Of a DNA stretch of 64,000 bases, positions 33,165-45,756 are shown one piece after another (position 1 is the first letter of the stretch; every line of letters starts with the position of its first letter). The stretch is from Gordionus sp. m RMFG-2023. Lineage: Eukaryota > Nematomorpha > Gordioida > Chordodea > Parachordodidae. The notes beneath the pieces were generated by a model. That model saw only the letters and a program-made list of their open reading frames with translations. It searched no databases and had not been told where the DNA came from. The position numbers were made by a program, and so were the translations under genes. The stretch covers positions 27,948,508 to 28,012,507 of the forward strand of contig NC_088776.1 in assembly GCF_954871325.1 (NCBI RefSeq), read 5' to 3'.

Positions 33165-34613
33165 AATTAGGGGGTTTCGGATATTGATATTTTACTATGT
33201 TTATAGCTAATCTTTGGCGTAGGTAGAATCCCTCGTCGGGATCCTCGGCCCTAGCAGAAATCCGTTTTCCCGGCTCTTTAAAGAAGGCCAGGACATGAGA
33301 GCCGAACGACGTTAGAATTGTGGCGATTAATGGTAGGAATGTATGATTAGCGGGAAGAGATGGCGAATATTTAGCTGGTTTATTCGCCTCGGCATCTAGT
33401 ATGACATCTCTATTTATATTGGAATGGGCAAGAGGATCTATGCATAAGAAATCCCAGGTTAGAAATTCCCCCCTCTTCCAAGGGATCATAGTCCAACCAT
33501 CGGGCCGCTTACCATCGGAATTGTAAAGGACAGTAGGTTCGAGGGTTGATGGGATGCCGGCGGATTTTAAGTTTGAATGCCTAATGAATCTATCTCTACA
33601 GCGCTTGCAGTGTAGAGAGTGAAGGCCTTTGGAGTTGACCGACGTTTAACAAAGGATACAGTGATAAGGCATTACCATATCGCGATTAAGTCTAAGACCT
33701 ATGGTGTGACGTAGTTCATCATTGCTTAGGATCTGGTCAAGGCTTCGCGATGGGAAAGCCTCAAGAAATTCGTATCCACTACCTGTGGAAATGGAGAAGA
33801 GTAGAGAATGGTCCTCTGGTTGGCTCCGATTTAAGGAAAGCAACGGCCAACTAGAGGTTTATCCCAATCCTTCTGTAGTGCCGACGATGGAGGATCGACT
33901 AATGAGAGGGACTTCCATAGATCAATTGCCTGTAGGAGAAGGGGTCAGGATGTTTGGTGAGTTTTTGTATGATAGACTCGCAGGACAGGCGAGAGGATAT
34001 GAACGCACTAACGGAAAGTAGGGAAGGTGATCTTATGCCAATGCCGCCGGATTTGATTGGTAAGGTAGCCTGTAACCATGATAATTCACCAAATTTAAGA
34101 TTGTGTATATCTCCTGTAAGGCGTTTAATCTCCAGTTCGTGTGCAGCGAGGTTGACGTCATATTGAAAGATATAAAATTCTTGGAATTAGAATGTAGTTT
34201 TTTAATAAGAAGAAAGCTTGGTGAGCTGGGAGGCGAGATAGTGTATCGCGCATAAAGGATATCTCTCGTGAAATATCGGCAAAGAACTTTATAAATGACT
34301 CGTATTTATCTACTGGAGATCCGAGATGTGAAAAAGCGTTCAATGGTGTATGATTGAACATATATTGCGGTTAAGGTCAATGATCCCAAGAGGACAATAT
34401 TCGCTTTTGTCTTAATTAACTCGAAGTCCCAAACTTTTCTCGCTGGATTTTATTATTTGGATTGCCTATATAACTTTAGACTGTGGGCGGCCTAGTATAC
34501 CATCGTCAATATACCAGTTATGAAGATGCTTGCATTGGTCATTAATGTCTCGTATTAGACTATTAATGCCCAGACAGAACAAAAAGGAACCTAGAGGGTC
34601 ACCTTGTTGTATC
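33165..34613 (-). pseudogene. Reverse-transcriptase family fragment, G+C-richer insert
   Basis: On the minus strand, RT motifs (QQGDPLG and a YIDDG active-site box) lie near 34500-34610. A HTIGLRLN block follows near 33690, then a GKRPDGWTMIPW block with WDFLCIDPLA at 33480 and downstream. This order defines a common animal retroelement family; I place it with non-LTR-type RTs but cannot name the clade. It is broken and truncated at both ends. It stands out as richer in G+C than everything around it, and it interrupts hAT B. Confidence 0.65.
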
Positions 34614-34790
34614 CCATCGCTTATTTATTTTTTATATTAGTTAATTTTGCATCGATCAGAAATTAAAAAGAAAAGGATCGTGATCGCGATCCTTTTTAAA
34701 AAAAATATCGATCCTGGATTTCGATCCTCTTTTTTTCAAAAGATCGTGATCGGGATTCGATCTTTTTAAAAGGATCGATTAACAAGCCTA

Positions 34791-36102
34791 TGTAAATTTA
34801 TAGTTCCTCATCATTAATTAAATAAAATACCATAATATATTTTTTGAAAAATCATTTTTATTATTATTCTAAACCTGGAGATAGAATAAATATCAAATCT
34901 TATTTTTATTATTTTAAGATAAATTATTTTATTCTCCAACCAACTTTTTCTTACTATTGTAAACAAGACAACAGACTAAAATTTTATTTTAAAAATTTTA
35001 ATATATTTTAATAGAATGAAATAAAAATTATGGTAATTTAATTTTATTTTTCTTCGAATAATAACAAAAAAATATTCTTTTTAATTTTTTGTTTTTTAAA
35101 CTAGTAATATCAGGATCTTTTTATAAAACCATACAATCAGTTAAAAAACTCTTAATTCCATTTACATAATACTTGAAAACGTTTTAAAGAAATATGCTGG
35201 GCGAATTGATTATTTTTGTTAATGTAATAATATATTTTTATCAATAATATAATAATCTAATACTAGCTATAATTTATTTTATAAGTTAAAATTCTAAGAT
35301 TTTTATGTAAATAGATTAATATATTCTTAAACAATCTATTATCAAAAAAAAAATTATTTTTGACTAAAATGGAGATAGAATAACCTTTAACTCAGGTGAC
35401 TAATATTTTAATGATTTAAAATGGTTTAACATTTCAAAAGATCTTCATGGGGAGGCTTCCCACCCATGGGGTGCTAGGTATAATATATTTTCTAAAGTGC
35501 CTGGGCCAGGATTGGGTTTTTGATAAAAAGCTTAAAAATATTTCATTTAAATTTAGCCTATTACACTGTGACTTGTGACTACCTTAAAAATATATTGCAT
35601 TTTTTAATAAATTTCAATATTGCAAACAAATGATTGCCTAAATACACTTAAATATTGTTTATTTTCATTTAAAACAATAAATTAATTAATTGGATATCGG
35701 CTTGGGCAAAATTTTTGAACTTGGGTTTGAATTTTTTTTATTAAATATAAACTGGGTCTACAAATTATTTTTACTGCTGACATGGGCTGAAGGCTGATGA
35801 ATAAGTCAAAGTCCGTGAAGGTCTCTAATTTATATAGAATTATTTCATTTCCCATCTAACTTTGTTTGATTTGAACTTACAGGAATGGGCAATCCACAGA
35901 TATGCCTTATTTAAATCATTTGCAAAAAAAATTCTGATAGTTGCTGGATTCAAAAAATTGTTGGACCCAAGGAAATAAAGAAAGCCATTGTGAAGTGTAT
36001 GTATGGAGGAAATAATAATCCATTTTTATTTTAGCATAAATAACAAAAAAAGGCCTGTTGTGACCTTGCCTTAAATTTACATATATTTTAGGCAATATAA
36101 GT
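34791..36102. other. AT-rich DNA with faint relics
   Basis: No gene. A GGTCTCTAATTT end with GGGCT-type motifs near 35500-35830 may be an eroded CAGAGACC-family MITE. Confidence 0.35.
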
Positions 36103-36592
36103 TACTAGCTGATAGCCAGTCAAGAATGATGGGGGGATCAGAATTTTCTTCTTTATTCAATGATAGATTAATAATAAATTTTACATATATTTAATGATGA
36201 ATGAATTAGAAATTTTCTAATGAGATGTGATTCAGAAATTTATATTATTTAGATGAGGGGTTATTCTAAAATTTTCCATTATTTTTTATAAAATATTTTT
36301 ATGAAGAATATGGTTAGTAATTTTAATTTATATGTGCACAATAAAAAATCTTTTAAATTAAAATTTTATTTATTTGTATTTGTAATATAATCTAAAAATA
36401 TATATACTTGCTAGATAAGTTTTGTTTAAAAAAATATAAATTTCTAAATCACCACTCATAAGATGGGAAAATTACTGATTCATCCATCATCAAATAAAGA
36501 TAAAATTTATTAATTTATTATTCATCCACCATTGAATAAATAAGAAAATTCTGATTCCCCATCATTCTTGAGGGGTTATCAGCTAGTTATAA
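36103..36592. repeat. MITE with long inverted ends (TAACTAGCTGATAACC)
   Basis: Positions 36103-36180 and 36515-36592 are inverted copies sharing CTAGCTGATA and TCAAGAATGATGGGG blocks, and inner blocks are also partly inverted. TA-like bases at the junctions suggest a Tc1/mariner-type MITE, but this is unproven. Confidence 0.6.
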
Positions 36593-36683
36593 AATAACCA
36601 TTAAAAGAAGTATTCTTTTATAATATTTATAAAAGCGTAAACATGAAATTAAGATATAAGCAAATAAATTATACTATAGTAAA

Positions 36684-38287
36684 CATTGGCGTACGCAGCG
36701 AGGGGGGACAACCCCCCCCCCCCCCCCAAAGCCAAAAAATGCAGATGCCGGATATAATTTTCAAAAATATTATTGTTTAAATTAATTTATATTTGTTAAT
36801 ATTTATTCGTATCTCATATTAAATATATATTTAATTACATTTATTATCACATTTATTTACTAAATTATTTTATCAATTAATTTCGATTTCAAGTTTTCCG
36901 GCGTAATATTTACTTATTATTTTCTAATTTTTAGTGGCGTAATATTTATCTACCATTTTCAAATTTCTAGTCAAATAATAATTATTTTTAAAACTTCTTG
37001 TCCAACAGGGAAAAAGAAATTGCAACTTTGTCCAACGCGATAGAGTCTCTGCCATCAAGCAATAACAGCTTTTAAGGAGTTAGAAGAGCCAATTATTTGC
37101 TATTACTGAAATATCACAATGGCCTGAAAGAAATATTTCCTCAGAAGCAAGAGAATTATTGGATTCAATGCTTATTCCAAATTTTATTCCTCATTAGAAT
37201 GTATTATTTAATTATACAACTATTTTAAGTATTACTTTTCAAAAACATGACATTGACTCGATTAAGAAGATGAGAATAGCGGAGAGCATTTTTTCAAAAC
37301 TCAAGGAAATTAGGGCTAATGTTGATGAAGAATTTCATATTTTATATTTTTTTTTGAGTCAAAAGCAGACTATACGTGTTTAATATTTGTCTCCCTCGAC
37401 TTGTAGCAAGGCAAGCTCATCGTTAAAACATTAATATAGGATCAGTAGAAGAGTATATTTTAAATACAGATACATTTATAACCCAAATAAATGAATTTTT
37501 AATTCATCATGCAGCACTTACTAGTCTGCAAATATTACTCCCACAAAAACCTTCCCAACCTTTTTCAGATGGTGATAGGAAAAATAATATTTGTTAGATT
37601 TTTATTATGAAGATGTTAAAGTATCTTATGATGCCTTACTAGCTGAATAACTATGTTTATAAGATTAACTATGGTTGATATAGTCCCAAAAAATGCTATG
37701 GATGCTCTGTATTATTTCAAACACATTTTAGATTAAATTCCCAATGTATTAAAAGGGTTTATAAACTCTTCCCATTAGTAAACTAATGAGAGAACATTCT
37801 CTTTTTTAAGAAGAATAACAGAGGCCTGCAGAAGTACCATTTGCAGGGCATGGCCTGGATTTTTTTTAAAGATTTTATACGGCCCGGTCTGGGTTTTTTT
37901 TAAAAAATTTTCAGGCCCGGCTTTTTTTAAAAAAATGTTTAGGCCCGACTCGGTTTTTTTTTAAAAATTTCAGGCTCGGCCCGGCTTTTTTTTAAATAAA
38001 ATTTTCAGGCCCGGTCTGGATTTTTTAAAAATAAATTATATTAATTTTTGAATTTTATAGCTAATAATAACGATTTCAAATATAGGCTGTTTTAAAAAAT
38101 ACAGCCCGGATTGGGTGTTTTTTTTAAATAATTCAGGCACGGCTTGGGTGTTTTTTTTTTAAAAATTCGGGCCCGGCCCGGGTATATTTAAAAAAATTAA
38201 AATACCTGCAGGTCTCTGAAAAACATACCAAGAAGTACAACATCTGAAAGTAGATTGAAAGGTTTGTATCTTTTGAATATTCATAGG
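36684..38287 (+). mobile_element. hAT family C, copy 2, truncated on the right
   Basis: It starts CATTGGCGTACGCAGCG and follows copy 1 (30939-32975) closely, with indels, through the same hATC pieces and the same MITE. It ends abruptly at the NIHR block (about 38287), so the C-run and right terminus are missing. Decayed coding as in copy 1. Confidence 0.75.
37819..38218. repeat. CAGAGACCTGCAG-family MITE inside hAT C, copy 2
   Basis: Same position in the hATC domain as 32215-32524, so the MITE insertion predates the split of the two copies. This copy is about 90 bp longer, with extra GGCCCGG/T-run units. Confidence 0.75.
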
Positions 38288-39054
38288 TAGAAAATAAAGA
38301 AAAAGATATGAAAAAAGAATTCTAAACAAATATAATTAGCATTTACCTTACTCGATGATTATAGATTAACACACTCGCATTTTAGCCACATTGGCTTCTA
38401 AATGTAACATCGGTATTTATAAAAAATTTACCTTTTAAAATATTATGCCAGAAATATTTCCATAGCATTGATATAGAATCAAACCTAAAAGGCAATTGAT
38501 AATAATATGATTAATTATAATCAAATATATTGTTAATTCTGTATGATGGTTAATTGATGTATTAAGATTGATTTGTAAAAGATATATTAACTGTTGTACA
38601 AAATATATCAAAGCAGTTAAAAATATAATAAATTGTTCAATAATAGTCAAATATGTCATTGGGGCAGTTTTAAATAAAGAAATTTAATATAAAGAAGTGC
38701 GAGATGGAAGTTTATTTATCAAGGATGGAATAGAAGACATATAATCGTTTTTATTAGCAAATATTGGATTAGAGGTTTATTCAAAATTATTTACTGACAT
38801 TAGATGAAATATCATATGATGATATAATTAACTTTTAAAAAATTATTACTCGAAGAAAACAAATTTATGCTGGTTTTTTTCGACCAAGAACCCGAGTCGA
38901 AGTCATAAAAATCGGCTCAACCATGAACCAGGGTCGAAATCGACCAACCTGGCCCATTGAGCCCACACGGGGTCGTTTGCTGGGTCGGCCTACTTGGTTG
39001 GCTTTCTGGGTGATGGGTCGGCTTGCTGGGTCAACCCAAATATATAGAAAATTA
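38288..39054. other. AT-rich DNA with a G-rich end-like patch
   Basis: About 38880-39045 carries repeated GGGTCGGCC / CCAACCTGGCCC motifs like a hAT subterminal region. No partner or duplication was found. Confidence 0.35.
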
Positions 39055-40165
39055 AACCAGTTTGTTTTAATCCTGGTTTAAAGTTTTTGATATTAGAAAG
39101 ATGTTGTAAAATCTTAGTAACAAATTGGGACTGCCATTATATGGTATTCCCCTTGGAAAAAAAAACTTTTTAAAACTTTGTTTTAAACCTAGTTAAAAGT
39201 TTATGGTACTAGAAAGATGTTCTAAAACCTCTGGGTCTAGAATAAATTGGCACTTAAGTTATATATTGATAACTTTGCAATAAAATAAAATTATGAAATT
39301 TTTTTAAAAATTTGTTTTAAGTCTAGTTAAAAGTTTTTGATTAGGAAGAAGTTATAAAACCTTTGATTCTTATAATAAATAGGCACTGCCAGTTTATTTT
39401 AGTCCACGAGGAAAAATAAAATTATGAATTTTTTTAAAAATGTATTTTTGAGTCTAGTTAAAATATTTTGATAATAAAAAGATGTTCTAAAATCTTTGGA
39501 TATAGTAATAAATTAACACTGCCATTTATTCCACGAGGAAATGGATAAAATTTCTTAAAACTTTGTTTTTAACTTATTAAAAAGTTTATGATACTAGATA
39601 GATGTTCTAAAACCTTTGGGTCTAGTAATAAATTGACACTGCCATTATATTTTACTCCACAAGAAAAAAAAAATAATGAAAATATTTTATTTTGTTTTAA
39701 GGTTAAAAAATTTTGATGTTCTAAAACTTTTAGGGTCTAGTAATAAATTGGCACTGCCATTATTTTTTACCCTACAAGGAAAAATAAATTATGGATTTTT
39801 TTAAAAATTTTGTTTTAAGTTTAGTTAAAAGTTAAAATCTCTGGGTATAGTAATAAATTGGCACTGCCATTATATTTTACTCCACGAGGAAAAAAAATAT
39901 GAAAATTTTTTAAAATTTTGTTTTAAGTTTAGTTAAATGTTTTTGACGCTAGAAAGATATTCTAAAACTTTTGGGTCTATTAATAAATAAGCACTGCCAT
40001 TATATTTTACCACATAAGGAAAAATAAATTATGGAATTTTTTTTAAAATTTTGTTTTACTAGTTAAATGTTTTTATATAAAAAAAATGTTCTAAAACTCT
40101 GAGATTAGTAATAAATCGGCACTGCCATTATATTTTACTCTACAAGGAAAAGGATAATATGAAAA
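39055..40165. repeat. Satellite-like tandem array, ~9 units of 110-130 bp
   Basis: Each unit repeats in order: a TTTGTTTTAA block, CTAGTTAAAAGTTT, AGAAAGATGTTCTAAAAC, GGTCTAGTAATAAATTGGCA, CTGCCATTATATTTTACTCC and a purine-rich AAGGAAAAA spacer. Unit length varies through spacer indels. No coding. Confidence 0.85.
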
Positions 40166-40170
40166 TCAAT

Positions 40171-40870
40171 GGTTATGACTGCTAATTAATCAGCATCTAT
40201 TATTAGTGTAGCTATTATAATTTAAAATTATTACCCCTGTTGCTGAGAGATTTGTAATGTTCAACTGTCTAGTCGTTTATATATCATTAAAAATGGAAGA
40301 TAATCTTTAGAAATTTATTATCTCAGAATAATTTTCTTGATTACTTATTTAGCTTCCATAATAACATCTAAGAGGAAGCTCTAACCACCATATTGTTTTA
40401 TAATTTAGGTTAGTCGTTTATATTCTCTTCAAGAATTATTGATTTGGTGAGGCCTACAAATTTTTCCTTATTCGTCCATTCGATAAAACATTGTCTAAAA
40501 TGGTGGCACAACGTTATATTAAAAGAATTATATTGCCTTGTGTGATTTTTAAAAACTATTATCGATTTAGGCAGTGTATGAACTAATCAACCTTTTTTAT
40601 CAATAGCAATTCTTGAGACGTGAAATTTTTTTATATCAGTAATCGAAAAATTATTATAATAAATGGATAAATATTTTGCATCAAAAAATATTATCCTTAG
40701 AAATGTCTTCTATTGTTTTGCTTTCATTATTTGTATGCATAATAAATGACAAAATATGAAATTCATAATAACTGTTCAGAGTTTCCAATTTCAATTAAAA
40801 AAGTATAATATATTAATATAAAATCCGACCGACTGCCGAGCAAATACGTACCGAAGGCCCGAAAAATAGG
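40171..40870 (-). repeat. ~700-bp dispersed repeat X, copy 1
   Basis: Its reverse complement matches 59830-60530 along the whole length, from a TACCCCCTATTTT end to an AATAGATGCTG-TTAATT end. The copies have clearly diverged. No frame or termini identify its class. Confidence 0.7.
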
Positions 40871-41395
40871 GGGTATATGGCAGCGCCTCCCATAAAACAT
40901 TTTTAGTTGATCCCCTTAAGATTGTAAAAGCTAGTGACCCATCTGAACCAAACATATTTTTAATGCATTTAAATATAATCTTTTCTATTTTCTTTTAATA
41001 TTTTTAATGGGGAAGGCTGAATGAAATTTTCTTTAAATATAAATAAAATACGCCGTTTATTATTTAATTTCCATAATAATAAAATAAGAATCTAATTTTT
41101 GGGAAAAAAGAGGGAAGGGGGAATGGAAATAAATATAGTTTTCAATCTGGAAAAATAATTTTAAAATAAAAAAAAAAGGATGGGAAAAAATTTGATATTA
41201 ATAAAAATTGTGATGGTCGAAAATTGAATAAAAAAAACTTAACGGCTGGGCTGAGCTTTCTTAAAGTTTAAAGTGCCACGCCCAATTATAAAATATTATA
41301 TCCAGCTTGCAAAATTTTTCCTATAGATTTCGATAAAGCGTTGAAATCGCTTTCTGAATTAAGACTAAAAAAAATTTCTATTACTATGCATCAAT
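40871..41395. other. AT-rich spacer
   Basis: Nothing recognised apart from purine-rich low-complexity stretches. Confidence 0.4.
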
Positions 41396-41540
41396 CAGAG
41401 GTCTGCAGGCCCGGTCCTAAGCCCTGCCTGGGTAAAAGGGCCGGACTGTATTTTAATATTTTTTAAATGTACCCGAACCGGGCCTAGATTTTTTTTGAAA
41501 TATATTCGGGCCGGGCCATATTTTTAAAACTTAATATTTT
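41396..41540. repeat. One end of a CAGAGACCTGCAG-family MITE
   Basis: CAGAGGTCTGCAGGCCCGG with following GGGCCGG motifs. No second end within reach, so it is truncated. Confidence 0.6.
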
Positions 41541-41749
41541 AAATCGCCATTATTAGGTAAAAATATTAAAAATAAATATAATATTTTTAAAAAATCCAAC
41601 TTTTATGACTGCATTTGTATATTTAGAAACTAAAATTTTTCTTTTATAATTGACTGTAGATACTTAGACTTTTCTTTTTATTTTATTATTCGTCAAAAAA
41701 AAAGTATACTATTAAAATGATGAACTTTTTAAAAAAAATATTAATAATT

Positions 41750-41921
41750 TTTTAACAAAAAGAAATAAGTAATTTTTTTTAACAAAAAGAAATAAGTAAT
41801 TTTTTTTTAACAAAAAGAAATAAGTAATTTTTTTTTAACAAAAAGAAATAAGTAATTTTTTTTTAACAAAAAGAAATAAGTAATTTTTTTTTAACAAAAA
41901 GAAATAAGTAATTTTTTTAAC
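41750..41921. repeat. Short tandem repeat, ~27-bp unit, six copies
   Basis: Unit AACAAAAAGAAATAAGTAAT plus a T run. Copies are nearly identical apart from T-run length, which suggests recent expansion. Confidence 0.9.
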
Positions 41922-42455
41922 ATATATTTTTCTTCACGTCAATTATTATAATACATATATAATATATATAAAAAATATCAATAATACACTATAATAATAC
42001 AACATTCCCCCTGAAGGTAAAAATCCGCGGTATATGTAACAATTTTCGCGAAAAAACAAAAATCAAATAAATACTTTAAAATGGCATATTATAATCGACC
42101 TTCAGTGATAGCCTCTTCATTGTTGTTTAAGATCGTTCATATCCCGCATTTAATTAGTGAAAACATCTTTTATAGTTTTAACAGTCTTCGCTTATCTACT
42201 ATTTATAACTTATTTTTCTTTGTCTTCACTTAATTTTCTTATCCAGGTTCTTATAATTTTTCATTATTTCACACACAATTTATCATCAAAGTTTTTATTC
42301 AAATGCAATATTAAAGTTCATAAAAATATAATCCTTTAAAATCCATAAAAAATAATTAACCAAATGCGAAGAATGATCAACAAAAAAATAAGTTCCCCCC
42401 AAAATATAATAATCCTTATTAATTATTTATGATTTTGCTTTGTTTTTAAATTCCA

Positions 42456-42486
42456 CCAATCAACAATAAGTCTTATTGTTGATTGG
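42456..42486. repeat. Perfect 31-bp palindrome
   Basis: CCAATCAACAATAAG, one central base, then its exact reverse complement. It could fold as a 15-bp hairpin or be the remnant of a tiny foldback. Confidence 0.85.
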
Positions 42487-43596
42487 CGTTTAAGTAAAAA
42501 AATATTATAACTTTTTACAATAAACGAAAACTAGTAATAAATTGAACAAAAAACTGATAATAAATTGAACAAAAACTTGGTTGTCCATTTCAGCTTTAAG
42601 TTTTCCATTCCGCTATTGTTGGTCATCGGATATATATCTTGACATCGAACGACTGCTGATTATTGGAAGTATATATTTTATATCGGACGTATCTTAATTA
42701 TCAAATATATATTCTGCAGGTCTTTGCTATCAATATTATTTGCATTTGCATGGGATCTGGTTGTATAACATAGATAGTTAGATAAAATAAGATCTGGTTG
42801 GTTAATGTAGATAGTTCGATAATTATTTTCCTTCGTATAGGATCTGATTGGATAATGAAGATACTTAGATATAATTTTTTTTATACGATTTACATGCTTT
42901 ATTTGATGGGTTAATATTATTTTTTTCCCCCGATCAATGTAATTAATTTATTAAATTTTAAATATTTTTTTTTCTCGTTTTCCCAATTATTTACCTATTT
43001 TTTAAAAAAATTAGCTTTTCTCTTTTTTTTAACCAAGATTAAAATAAATTTTAATTTTTATTAAATTATTTCAGATATACACAATAAAATTTCCCAATAT
43101 TTCATAACTATGCCATTATTTATTTATTTAAACGAATAATTACTGTCTTATCTTAATTATTTTGGACCATTTTTTTTTAATTTCCCTCCTACCGAAGAAT
43201 TTATTTAATCATCAAACATTACCAGTTGCTTTCATCATGAAATATTTTTTTTTAACATTCTTCAATTTTTCAAATTCTTATTTTTCCTTTTTTTGTCTTA
43301 CCAATTTTCCGTAATTAATTCTTCTTACTTAACACCGAATTTACCCCATTTTTTTAATTTTTACTACACACTACTTTTTATTTTTATGTTTTATTACTTA
43401 TTGTTTTACCAATCTATCGCCATAATTAATTGTTTTTACTTTTCCGAAACACCATAATTAATTCACTTTTCTTTTAACACAAAATTCATTTCCGAACCAC
43501 CCTTTTTTTACAACTTTTACTACATAATACATTCACTAAAAATACAACAATTTAACCTCAACCTATGTGTTACTTTTTTTTCCTCTACATTTTATT

Positions 43597-43756
43597 ACTT
43601 AAATTCTACAATGTACAAAACGTTTTTATTTCAACTGCAATTCATAATCGTATCAATTTATTCTCTTGATATTTTTTACTTAAATTCTACAATGTACAAA
43701 ACATTTTTATTTCAACTGCAATTCGTAATCATATCAATTTATTCTCTTGATATTTT
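43597..43756. repeat. ~80-bp tandem duplication
   Basis: Two adjacent copies sharing TTCTACAATGTACAAAAC and TTATTCTCTTGATATTTTT, differing at only a few positions. Confidence 0.85.
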
Positions 43757-44797
43757 TATTTAAAATCAATTAAATTCACAACTTTTATATAAATATATTT
43801 TAATCCTTTAACTTCCCCACATCTCATTAACACTATAAAACACATCAGATACCAACAACCGTTAAGTTTTAATATAATTGCCACTTGACCCCCATATCTT
43901 ACTTAATTTATTCTCCCTATTTTATTCAACATCAATTAAATTCCTTATTTTTTTACATACATATATTTCCCACTCCTTAACTTTCCCCATACCTTTTCAT
44001 AATATAACACATAAAAATATAAACCAAAATGCAAGCCTTCATATAAGTTGAGAGATAAGTCCTTATTTTTTATTGTCAATACAGGACAAAAATGTAATTT
44101 GCTCTAACTTCTAAGTTAACAAAAAATTCAGAATTATTTTCTGGAACCTTTAGAATATGTTTTAAAAAATATCTTTGTAATGTGATAGCGCCTTATACAG
44201 TAATAATATGATTTGTTGTAACACATTTTCATAATGTGAAAAAACATTCTTATATAGTTAAATAACTTTCCATAATTATTGTAAAAAACATTTTGATATA
44301 AATTAAATTTTTTAAACTTTAATGAAGACTAACATCAAAGTTATGAATCAAATAGTTTTTTTTTGGACACAAGTTTAAGTGGAAAAATGAGAATTCAAAA
44401 AAAAATTTTTAATAATAAAAGTTCTTAAACTTTAATGAAGACTAACGTCAAAGTTATGATCGAATATAGTTTTTTTAAATGTTTTGGACATAAGTTTAAG
44501 TGGAAAAATTAGAATTTTAAAAGATATTATATAAAAAAAAATTTCTAAGATTTTTACAATCCTTTTTTAAATTTAAAGCATTATTCCAATATTTTAATTT
44601 TACTTTTAGTTATCCAAAGAATGGAAATCAGGATAAGAAATCTGAATAATTTCTTAAATAAACATGGGTTTTCATATAATTCTTATTTGTTTAGAATTTT
44701 TTATGATTAATTCGAAACACCAAAATAAAAAAAAACCATTTATTATTTATTTATTTTTTGTAAATAAAATATTACACAATATAAATCAATTACAAAT

Positions 44798-45756
44798 TCA
44801 ATCATTTAAAGGAATGCATCGAATTCCCTCTTCAATAAACTTTATGGTGTGAGAATAAAAATTTGAAAAATTATATTTAAAATTATTGCCTAAAATACTG
44901 GTAACAATTGAAATAACTTCATTTCGGTTATTGGGTTTAGGAGAATTTGATCTATATTGATTTTTAATTACTCCGAAAAATTTTTCTATCGGATTTAATT
45001 GCGGCGAATAGGGTGGCAAAAATATGATATTTGGATAATTCTCACTAATTATCCTCGCTCGATGTATAGGAGCATTGTCCATTATAAGTAATGAATTTGA
45101 TGGTAAAAGTGCGAATAATTCATCCAGGTATGCCTTGAATTTTACCGCAGTAAAAGCCCCATCTATTATTGTGAATTTTTTCAATCCACTTATTTCTATT
45201 GTGCATAGGACTGATATATTTTTCCCCTTGGACGGAGGTAACTTAACAGATGGCCGTTTCCCCAAAGGTGCCCACCTATAATGAGAAATAAAATGGGTAT
45301 TAAACCCTGTCTCGTCCAGGAAGTATACATTTTCAAAAGAAATATTTATCATCTTGTCACAATATTCCTTTCGAATTTGAAATACATCTGGAGAGTTTCT
45401 CCTATCGGGTTCTTTCCCAACCCTTTTCCGACCAGCCCATTAATTTAATGCATTTCGATATAGCTGACTCGCTCAACCTTAGATGTGGCGGTAAATGTTC
45501 TATAATATTTTTGATTGTATAGCCGTTGTTATTACCAAACAATTCAGCTATATGCGATTGAAGTTCTAGTGTCTTTCTTCTTCCGCCCTCGTTGTTTTAT
45601 TATATAATCAGATAAAGGGTCGTCGTAATATTCAGGTAAAGTTTCCCGTTTAAAACGATAAACCGTACCAATGGATAAATTTAAATCATGGGCAATTGTC
45701 TTTGCATTGGGCTGATCATCATTTGGTTTGCTCAGCCATATTTTAGCCAATTCCAT
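44798..45756 (-). pseudogene. IS630/mariner-like DDE transposase, frameshifted
   Basis: The N-terminal part (45544-45756) is a helix-turn-helix with TIAHDLNLSIGTVYRFKR. A middle stretch has LRLSESAISKCIKLMGW. After a frame change near 45440, the catalytic part (44798-45440) has FLDETGFN, MDNAPIH and PPYSPQLNPIE. These give the D, D and E residues with 30 residues between the last two, a few fewer than the usual Tc1/IS630 spacing. WAGRKRVGK before DRRNSP is the basic linker. A second frame change separates the first helix-turn-helix. The C-terminus to RCIPLND looks complete. Not functional as read. Confidence 0.8.

Larger units (their letters stand above)
29912..34790 (+). mobile_element. hAT element B (CAGAGTTGTTAAA family), with nested insertions
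   Basis: The left terminus is CAGAGTTGTTAAAGGATC and the right is TAGGCTTGTTAATCGATCC reversed. Flanks TGTATATT and TGTAAATT match at 7 of 8 positions. Subterminal GATCGCGATC-type palindromes occur at both ends. It keeps the hAT dimerisation domain lost in element A. Insertions are the hAT family C copy (30939-32975) and the RT fragment (33165-34613). Confidence 0.75.
41922..44197. other. AT-rich DNA, no genes; palindrome and a tandem duplication
   Basis: No coding frame is convincing. Two local structures are listed separately (42456-42486 and 43597-43756). Confidence 0.45.

Noticed and set aside
33722-34166. Plus-strand frames of 99 and 70 codons
   Set aside because: Antisense to the reverse-transcriptase fragment; the family motifs read on the minus strand.
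38435-38659. 74-codon hydrophobic minus frame, possible small membrane protein
   Set aside because: Composition is what random AT-rich DNA gives (Ile/Leu/Tyr/Asn); no conserved feature or neighbour supports it.
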